Shown here: piece after piece, positions 6,935-13,240 of the stretch
How positions within the stretch are numbered: the first letter of the stretch is position 1
Layout: the number at the start of each line of letters is the position of its first letter
Assembly (NCBI RefSeq): GCF_003612055.1
Contig: NZ_RAWB01000013.1
Coordinates: 1-41,767, forward strand
DNA: 41,767 nt
Direction: 5' to 3'
Source: Corallococcus llansteffanensis
Lineage (GTDB): Bacteria; Myxococcota; Myxococcia; Myxococcales; Myxococcaceae
Position numbers and translations under genes: made by a program
Notes under the pieces: generated by a model
What the model was told of the DNA's origin: nothing
Database searches by the model: none
Seen by the model: the letters and a program-made list of their open reading frames with translations, nothing else

Positions 6935-7720
6935 TCAGGTGCGCAGCAGCCGTGCGGCGATGGGCAGGTGATCAGAGGGCTCGGTCTCCGACGGCATCGG
7001 CGTCTGGTCGTCCAGCTCTGGCAGCCGGAGCGGCTGCGCCTGCAGCGCGCGCGAGTGGAAGAGGAAGTCGATGGCCTTGGCCCTGCCGTTCGCGTTGCAG
7101 GTTGGCTGGTGCCGCCCCTCATGGGCATCGAGCAGACCGGCCGCCGAGAATGCTCGGACCAGCGGATCCCCGGGCTGCGCGTTGAAGTCGCCGCACACGA
7201 CCCACAGGGCCTCCGGGTCCCGCCCGACCAACTCCTCGAGCAATTCGGCCGCCTGTTGCATCCCCTGGTGCTGCTCCACGGGCCTATCCGGCCGGTCCCA
7301 GCGCAGGTGCGTGCACGCCACGCGCAGCCGGTCCCCTCCGACGTCGAAGTCCACGACCAGCGCCAGGTGCCCCGAGATGCGCCCGTCCTCCAGCCGGTCC
7401 TTGAAGTAGTGGGCCTCGTGGCCAAGGCAACGCTCCAGACGGTGGAACACCGCGCAGCCATCGGGGCGGCCCTGCTGCTTCAGGGCCAGCACGCCTGCGT
7501 ACCCGTGCGGCTCCAGCGCCTTCTCAAGCGCGGCGAAGCGGTCGGGCTCCACCTCCTGCAGGCAGACGATGTCCGCGTCCAGCCCCACGATCCGGCGGGC
7601 CAATGCCTCGTGGCGCCTCTGCGGCTGGAGGATGTCCGCGGGCGTGTGCGGGAACCACTCGGGCTTGACGTAGGCGTCCGCCAGGAGGTTGTACGAGGCA
7701 ATTCGCAGCTCCACCGCCAT
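6935..7720 (-). CDS. endonuclease/exonuclease/phosphatase (EEP) family protein
   Basis: Protein of 261 aa with the EEP fold shared by ExoIII, DNase I, CCR4 deadenylases and sphingomyelinases. Visible motifs are RIASYNLLAD (N-terminal Asn), IVCLQEVE (metal-binding Glu), THLRWD (catalytic His region), VVCGDFNAQPGD (Asp/Asn pair) and SDHLPI (C-terminal Asp-His). All catalytic motifs are intact, so it should be an active Mg2+-dependent phosphodiesterase. The opening segment YNLLADAYV is like CCR4/nocturnin. No signal peptide is present. A TTG 24 nt upstream is possible, but ATG 7720 has GGGAGAA at good spacing. Its substrate (RNA, nucleotide or other phosphodiester) is not evident. Confidence 0.85.
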   Translation of the reverse strand: MAVELRIASYNLLADAYVKPEWFPHTPADILQPQRRHEALARRIVGLDADIVCLQEVEPDRFAALEKALEPHGYAGVLALKQQGRPDGCAVFHRLERCLGHEAHYFKDRLEDGRISGHLALVVDFDVGGDRLRVACTHLRWDRPDRPVEQHQGMQQAAELLEELVGRDPEALWVVCGDFNAQPGDPLVRAFSAAGLLDAHEGRHQPTCNANGRAKAIDFLFHSRALQAQPLRLPELDDQTPMPSETEPSDHLPIAARLLRT

Positions 7721-7842
7721 CGGCAGGTTCTCCCGGTCCGCCAACTGGATTCATCCCAGGGCCGTCGCAAGCATAGGCGGAAGGGGGGCCTTGTTGAGTG
7801 GGCTCGGCGGAAGTCCCCGCGTCCACTCCAGTTCGGACCGCG

Positions 7843-9675
7843 CTACCACCGCCACAGCGCGAACGAGAACAGACCGAACTTCGCGAGCCAGGTGCTCAGG
7901 CACACGACGGACGCGGACCCGAGGAGGCAGCGCCACCGGGCCACGGTCGCGGGCTCCTGCCTCCAGGTGCGCACGCTGAGGACGACGCCGGCCACGCCGA
8001 GCGCTGGGAACAGCACGGAGGCCGCCCAGACACCGACCGTCTGCCAGTTCTTGTGCGCGAGCAGGGTCAGCTCGAGGTTCGCCGCGCAGATGACACCCAA
8101 CACCAATGACAGCAGGGCGAGACACGGCAGGCGGCGCACCCAGCGATTGCGCAGCGAGGTGCGTCGTCCGAAGGGCGTGCTCAGGAGGAGGGCGAGCGAC
8201 ACGAGCACACTCACGAGCGGGAAGACCGCTGCCGCCATCGAGGTGCGCTGCAGGTAGTCGCCTCCCGTCTCCAGTCCCACGGTCGCGCCGTCCCCGTTCC
8301 GGACCAGGACCCCGTTGATCACTTCGCCGTAGTCGACATCGGCGAGCAGTCCATCTCCGTGGTGCTTCAGCGTCGCCTGGTAGCCGAACCCCGGCAGGAT
8401 GGGCTCGAGGGTCAGCGTGTCGGCCTGCACGGTCACCTGGCCTGTACTGAGCAGGTAGGTGGGGAGGCCCAGCAGCGAGATGCGCGGGTTGACGAGGCGG
8501 TACCAGCCGTCGACGTCGCCTGTGAGCGGGTGGAGGGTCGGCGCCGATGGCTTCCACTGCGTCTGGTGGGAGATGAAGTCGGCGAGCGGCTCCTCCAGCT
8601 TGCGCAGCTCGTTCTCGCTGTTGACCAGCAGCACGTAGCCCATGCCCTGCTCGGCGTGGAAGTGCATGCTCGCCTTCGCGCCCAGGACGCCCCCGGCGTG
8701 GCCCTGCCAGAGCGTGGCCCTGACGATGCGGTGGTGCAGCCCCAGCCCCGCGCCGTAGGCCAGCCCCGCCCGGGCGCCCTCTGTCGATTGGACCTGCTTC
8801 ATGGCGCGGACGGTCTCGGGCCGCAGCACTCCAGGAGCAGAGGCCCCGTCGGTGAGCATGAAGCGGCCCAGCGTGGCCAGGTCCGTCGCCGTGCACCACA
8901 GCGCGCCGTCCGCCTGGGTCTGCTCGAAGAACACAGGGGTGCGGTGCATGTCGATGCCGCTGTGGCCGCTGGCGTGGTCGCGCTGCGCGGCCTGCGTGGC
9001 GAGGGTGGCGACCTGCGTGATGCCCAGCGGTCCCAGGACCCGTGCCGTGACGATCTCGTCCCAGGGCTTCTGGTAGTGGGCCTCCAGGATCGCGCCGAGC
9101 AGCACGTACCCCGGGTTGCTGTAGCTCTCGTGCATGCCGGGCCGCCAGCGCACCGTCAGCGGCTCCGGATGCTGGAGGCTGCTCTCGAGGTGGCGCCCCC
9201 GCCGCTCGACGGGGCTGAAGAACGCCTTGGCGTGCATGTCGTCGAAGCCCGCGGTGTGGGTGAGCAGGTGGAGCACGCGGACCGGGTCACTGTCTCCGAA
9301 CGGGTTCCGGATGGGAGCGTCCGGCAGCAGCTCCGAGACAGGAGTCTGCAGCCCGAAGTGGCCCTGCTCGACCAGCTGCATGATGGCGATCGCCGTCACC
9401 GTCTTCGTGACGGAGCCAAGGCGGAAGAGCGTGCCGTCCGTGACGGGGGCCCGGGTTCCGCTGTCGGCCAGCCCGATGACCTCGCTGAGCACGGTGCCCC
9501 GGCGGTCGAACACCGCGTAGCTCGCGCCCGGGATGTGGTGCCTGGCAAGCAGCGCGGTCAAGGACTGCCGCAGCTCGGCGGGCGTCGCCGGTCCCGGCCG
9601 CGCGGGAGCGGTCGTCGCGAGGGCGAGTGTCGGGACGAGCAGCGCGAAGGCCCACAGCGGGGCAAGGCCCTTCAT
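7843..9675 (-). CDS. serine hydrolase (beta-lactamase/class C-like) with C-terminal membrane domain
   Basis: Protein of 610 aa. A signal peptide covers residues 1-20 (ALLVPTLALA). The beta-lactamase/D-Ala-D-Ala-peptidase-like domain has the catalytic SxxK as SVTK at 88-91, the YxN motif YSN at 185-187 and an HAGG motif standing in for KTG. The last 150 or so residues hold about four hydrophobic helices (starting VFPLVSVLVSLALLL), so the enzyme is anchored with its catalytic domain outside the cytoplasm. Family members cleave or transfer peptides or esters; a role in beta-lactam resistance is not implied. The frame is open 105 codons further upstream, but ATG 9675 has GGAGAACC before it and begins the signal peptide. 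Confidence 0.88.
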   Translation of the reverse strand: MKGLAPLWAFALLVPTLALATTAPARPGPATPAELRQSLTALLARHHIPGASYAVFDRRGTVLSEVIGLADSGTRAPVTDGTLFRLGSVTKTVTAIAIMQLVEQGHFGLQTPVSELLPDAPIRNPFGDSDPVRVLHLLTHTAGFDDMHAKAFFSPVERRGRHLESSLQHPEPLTVRWRPGMHESYSNPGYVLLGAILEAHYQKPWDEIVTARVLGPLGITQVATLATQAAQRDHASGHSGIDMHRTPVFFEQTQADGALWCTATDLATLGRFMLTDGASAPGVLRPETVRAMKQVQSTEGARAGLAYGAGLGLHHRIVRATLWQGHAGGVLGAKASMHFHAEQGMGYVLLVNSENELRKLEEPLADFISHQTQWKPSAPTLHPLTGDVDGWYRLVNPRISLLGLPTYLLSTGQVTVQADTLTLEPILPGFGYQATLKHHGDGLLADVDYGEVINGVLVRNGDGATVGLETGGDYLQRTSMAAAVFPLVSVLVSLALLLSTPFGRRTSLRNRWVRRLPCLALLSLVLGVICAANLELTLLAHKNWQTVGVWAASVLFPALGVAGVVLSVRTWRQEPATVARWRCLLGSASVVCLSTWLAKFGLFSFALWRW

Positions 9676-9944
9676 CGGTTCTCCGGGGGTGCAGGGGAGG
9701 GTGCCGAGTGCCCGGATGCCGGAGATGCTCGGTCGGCGCTGACTACGGCGCAGCCCCAGGACCATTTCGCGGTGCCGCGCGAAAAGCTCGAACGATGGGC
9801 GCGGGCACGGCCCACACCGCAGGGGCCATTCGAAGGTCACTGGCGAGCGAGCCCGCTGCGCACGACGAGTTTTCAGGGAGGCGTCCCACTCGGCCAGGAG
9901 CTCCTGCCTGCTCTCTGGACCGGGTGGGCATCGCGCCTCATTTT

Positions 9945-10502
9945 CTAGCTGGAACTGCTCAACGCCCTGCTGGAGCCCAGCCGCTCCCATGCGATGTGCT
10001 CAGCGATGGCGCCGATGGCATATGCGACGTCATTCTCGTCGCCATTGGCATCCTCATGCTCGTAGCCAACGACATGCATCCACTCATGAAGCCAGTGCCC
10101 CACGCCGGAGGCCACGTCGTCGTGAGCGACCCAATTGTTGATGTGATAGAGATTCGTATGGATGACCGGGCCGCCAAGGTTGGTGGAGCCTACGGTCTTC
10201 TTGTTCAAGACCCGAATGGGTCGGAATCCGTAATAGAACGCGCGGAGGTTGATCCGAAGATCGATCTCATGGTCTGCGTCCGTCCCCAACTCCCGACCCT
10301 CGAACAGATACCGCATGAGGGCATCCTTCGAGTGGTCGGTGCCGTGATGGTGGATGTAGCTGAACTTCTGCTGTGCGACCGCATCGCGGAAGCCTTGCGT
10401 GTTCACGACCTCCTCCATCAACTGGATGGCGCGCTGAACGAACGCTTTCGTTTTCTCGCCGGCATTGGTCAGCTCGTGCAGCGTGACTTTGAGCGGAGTC
10501 AT
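9945..10502 (-). CDS. small putative zinc metalloprotease (HExxHxxGxxH)
   Basis: Protein of 185 aa, no signal peptide. It carries GHWLHEWMHVVGYEHEDANG, i.e. the full metzincin-like zinc site HExxHxxGxxH with His139, Glu140, His143 and His149. Upstream a strand-like segment (GPVIHTNLYHINNW) matches the usual edge strand above the active site. Overall element order resembles the HEFVH protein at 5719-6306, though that one lacks the GxxH part. AAGGAGA precedes the ATG. It sits 25 bp downstream of the HsdR-N-like gene on the same strand, so the two are probably one transcript; a toxin or effector role for the protease is possible but speculative. Confidence 0.72.
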   Translation of the reverse strand: MTPLKVTLHELTNAGEKTKAFVQRAIQLMEEVVNTQGFRDAVAQQKFSYIHHHGTDHSKDALMRYLFEGRELGTDADHEIDLRINLRAFYYGFRPIRVLNKKTVGSTNLGGPVIHTNLYHINNWVAHDDVASGVGHWLHEWMHVVGYEHEDANGDENDVAYAIGAIAEHIAWERLGSSRALSSSS

Positions 10503-10527
10503 TCCATTCTCCTTGAGCGTTGTGGGC

Positions 10528-11808
10528 CTACTGGCTGGAGACCACCTTGAGCGTGGTCCTGGGGTCCTCGCCCGAGAGGACCTCGTCCTTGACCGTGAGG
10601 GACAGCTCCAGGCTCCGGGCCACCAGCGCCTTGAGCGCCCACACCTGGGGGATCGTCTCGATGTAGACCCGGCTCAGCCCGAAGGCAGCGGGGGCCGCCT
10701 CGACCTCGAATCCCGCCGCGAGCGTTTTCGCCTCCTCGACCGGGATCCAGGTGACGATGCTCTTGCGCTTGCCGTTGCCGAAGAACCGCACGAACCACTT
10801 CGTGGGTCTCTTGAAGGACACGTTGAAGTAGTTCGAGGTGTCCCGGTAGAGGATGTCGTCCGCCGGGTGGCCATTCTTGCCGCAGATGTCCCGGACGACC
10901 GCGAAGAACGCCAGCTCCTCCTCAGTGGTCTCGACCGTGGCTCGACCCTTGTCATCACCTGGAGCGCGAGGCTCCGTTTCAAAGGGCCTGGCGGAGTCCG
11001 CCTTCACCACGTTGGGCCCTTCCACGGCGGCGGGCGGCTCCGTGCCCTCGTTCAGGCGCTGGATGCGTTCCTTGAGCTTGTTCAGGAAGTCATCGCCCAT
11101 CACCCGGAGCAGGGTGGGTTCGATGGCCTCCTTGGCGACCTCCGCGAGGCGCTCCATCACCGCCGTCGTCCGCTTCCCCTTGTAGATGTCCTCGGTGAGC
11201 CACTTGAGGAAGCCTTCATTCTCGCCGGGCGCCTTCAGAACCGCCGAGAGCTTGTCGATCATGCTCTGGCGGTACCGGCTGTTCTCCGCGTCTGTGATGA
11301 GCGTCGTCGCGTTGAAGGACTCACGGCTGAACTTGGACAGGAACTTCGCGACCTTCGCCCAGTCGGCCTTCGAGTCCTCCAGGGAGAACGTGAAGAAGGG
11401 CTCCGGATCCATGACGTTGGGGTTCTCCAGATCTCCGAAGAAGAGATAGTGGCACCCATCCGTGATGATGCCGAAGTGGAGCTCCGGGAGCTGGGACAGG
11501 TAGCGCGCCAGCTGCTGGGCGCGTGACTTGAGGTCCGTGCCCAAGGGCTTGGTCTCGATGACGATGAGCGGCTTCGCGCCGGTCTGGTCGAAGATGGCGA
11601 AGTCCATCCGGTCCGGGAGCTTCTTCCCGTCGCCCTGGACGAAATCCGCCGCGTACTCCAGACGCACCTCGCGCGGGAAACCGGGGTCGTAGCCGAGCAG
11701 CTTGATGAAGGGGACCACCAGCGCGAGCTTGGCCGTCTCCTCGTTGGTGATGAACGACTTGGAATCCTGATAGCGCTTCACCAGCTCCAGCAGTTGATTC
11801 GCGTCCAT
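10528..11808 (-). CDS. orphan HsdR N-terminal (PD-(D/E)xK) nuclease-like protein
   Basis: Protein of 426 aa. The N-terminal half is the type I restriction HSDR_N domain: an NEETAK helix near 22-27, then DRMDFAIF with Asp69, and LIVIETKPLG with Glu85 and Lys87, a complete PD-(D/E)xK site. There is no helicase motor, so it is not a type I R subunit. A charged linker near 250-290 is followed by a conserved-looking C-terminal domain (YRDTSNYFNVSFKRPTKWFVRFFGNGKRKS), found in stand-alone HSDR_N proteins of phages and defence islands. Start ATG 11808 follows a GGGGGG ribosome-binding stretch. A 15-bp palindrome 31 bp upstream may control it. Likely a nucleic-acid-cleaving or abortive-infection-type protein; inferred. 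Confidence 0.8.
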   Translation of the reverse strand: MDANQLLELVKRYQDSKSFITNEETAKLALVVPFIKLLGYDPGFPREVRLEYAADFVQGDGKKLPDRMDFAIFDQTGAKPLIVIETKPLGTDLKSRAQQLARYLSQLPELHFGIITDGCHYLFFGDLENPNVMDPEPFFTFSLEDSKADWAKVAKFLSKFSRESFNATTLITDAENSRYRQSMIDKLSAVLKAPGENEGFLKWLTEDIYKGKRTTAVMERLAEVAKEAIEPTLLRVMGDDFLNKLKERIQRLNEGTEPPAAVEGPNVVKADSARPFETEPRAPGDDKGRATVETTEEELAFFAVVRDICGKNGHPADDILYRDTSNYFNVSFKRPTKWFVRFFGNGKRKSIVTWIPVEEAKTLAAGFEVEAAPAAFGLSRVYIETIPQVWALKALVARSLELSLTVKDEVLSGEDPRTTLKVVSSQ

Positions 11809-11838
11809 GGTGTTCCCCCCCTGCAATCCGCCGAACCT

Positions 11839-11853
11839 GGGATTTGAAATCCC
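11839..11853. promoter_or_regulatory. palindrome upstream of the HsdR-N-like gene
   Basis: GGGATTTGAAATCCC has perfect 7-bp arms around one base and is AT-richer than its surroundings. It lies 31 bp upstream of the HsdR-N-like start in the 271-bp divergent region shared with the membrane-protein gene. A repressor site that keeps a defence gene quiet would be expected here; no regulator gene is adjacent. Confidence 0.4.
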
Positions 11854-12079
11854 TGGCGACGTCCATGACTACAGTGCGTTTGTCCGCCCTTGTCCATCCC
11901 ACCACGGCGCACGCAAGGGGTTGAGCGTGGAGGTCATCGCGGACCTGGAACCCGGCGATACCTCCTCGGGAGTATGTCATTTCACTGGCAAGGAGGACCT
12001 GCGTGCGGTGGACCAGGCGGTGGGCGCCCGGGAGCCCTGGCGGATTGGCATTCCTGCGTGCCATGCCCATGTGTCTTCC

Positions 12080-13228
12080 ATGGCGGCCTCTGACACCCTG
12101 CCTCCCGAGAACCCTCCGCCCGCGATCCTGGACCTCGTCGGCTTCCGCCGCCGGTCGAGCAGGTACGGCTCGGCCACCCAGCTGCTCTGGAACAGGCTGG
12201 AGAACGACGCCTCGCTCTGCGAGCTGTGTTGGATCCGCAAGGATTTGACGGCCGAGGACCGGGTCATCCTGGAACAGTGCAATCAGAGGCTGGGGGTGGC
12301 CCGGCGCTGCCTCGACAAGCAGCTCTGGCGTTGGTCCTTCTCCTTCTGGCAGATCATCCACGAGGTCGACGGCCTGCTGCTGCTGGTCATGCCCCGGCAC
12401 ATGCTGCTGCCCCATGCCCTGGAGATTCAGCAGCAGTTCGAACGGAGGGTGACGGACTCCGCCCAGAAGACACTCTGGCTGGGCGCGGATCGGACCTCGG
12501 GGCCCCTGCCCCAGTGCGTCCGTGTGCTCCGCGGGGAGGCGCTCCTCTCCAGCGATCCTGAAGCCTCCCTGCCTGAAGCGGAGCGCCTGGCGCGGTGCCG
12601 CCATGTGCTCTGGGGCGCGCAGGGGGTCATCAACGATCGCGTGGACAAGACCTTCTGGCAGCTCTCCATCAATGTCTCCATCCAGGTCCTCAGCACCCTG
12701 CTGCTCATCACGCTCTCCCTCATCGCGTTGCTGGGCTTCAATCGCTCCCTGGTCACGACCTGGCCTGGAGAGCTCGTTCCCCAGGGGCTGCTCCTGTTCA
12801 GCCTCGTGGGCGCCGCCGGCGCCGTGGTGTCCAACATGCTCTCCAAGGAGCGCTTCGTCGTCGCGACCGGGGCGACGAGCCGCTTCTTCGCCTATCACCT
12901 GCTGGTCAAGCCCGCCGTTGGCGCCTTCGCGGCCCTCACGCTCCTCTTCGTCGAGCAGTCCAACCTGCTGCTCTCGGTGATTCCTCGCGACCCCGTGAGC
13001 GCCGCCGGCTCCAACCCGGCCCTCCTGAACATCGTCGTGCGGGACTGGCGCGCCGTCTTCTTCACCCTGGCGGCCCTGTCAGTGGCCGCGGGGTACTCCG
13101 CCGACAGGTTCCTGAGCTCCATCATGAACAACGTGCTCAGCAGGCTGCTCGGGCAGTCGGAGAAGCTGCTGCCTTCCAGCGCTCCCCCGGAGGCCGGCGC
13201 CGCCTCCCGGCGCGCGGAGCCGAAGTAG
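12080..13228 (+). CDS. four-helix membrane protein of unknown function beside RADAR
   Basis: Not recognised. A hydrophilic N-terminal half of about 190 residues (rich in Arg/Leu/Glu) is followed by four hydrophobic helices: IQVLSTLLLITLSLIALL, LLLFSLVGAAGAVVSNML, AFAALTLLFVEQSNLLLSVI and VFFTLAALSVAAGYSA. No signal peptide. The stop is only 12 bp from the stop of rdrB on the other strand, and the start is divergent from the HsdR-N gene. Some RADAR loci carry an accessory membrane protein (SLATT or Csx27-like), so an accessory role is possible; the topology here (four helices at the C-terminus) is not clearly either. The frame is open upstream: GTG 11927 (AAGGGG, spacing 6) and GTG 12008 (AAGGAGG, spacing 11) are alternative starts. 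Confidence 0.75.
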   Translation: MAASDTLPPENPPPAILDLVGFRRRSSRYGSATQLLWNRLENDASLCELCWIRKDLTAEDRVILEQCNQRLGVARRCLDKQLWRWSFSFWQIIHEVDGLLLLVMPRHMLLPHALEIQQQFERRVTDSAQKTLWLGADRTSGPLPQCVRVLRGEALLSSDPEASLPEAERLARCRHVLWGAQGVINDRVDKTFWQLSINVSIQVLSTLLLITLSLIALLGFNRSLVTTWPGELVPQGLLLFSLVGAAGAVVSNMLSKERFVVATGATSRFFAYHLLVKPAVGAFAALTLLFVEQSNLLLSVIPRDPVSAAGSNPALLNIVVRDWRAVFFTLAALSVAAGYSADRFLSSIMNNVLSRLLGQSEKLLPSSAPPEAGAASRRAEPK

Positions 13229-13240
13229 GCGACAGCCGCC

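Noticed and set aside
6389-9948. Plus-strand open frames 6389-8257 and 8359-9948
   Set aside because: They run antisense to the EEP and serine hydrolase genes and through the transposon scar, with shadow-type composition and no domain.
10528-11808. Part of a type I restriction-modification system
   Set aside because: No HsdM, HsdS or helicase motor is present nearby; only the HSDR_N domain remains in a complete stand-alone frame.
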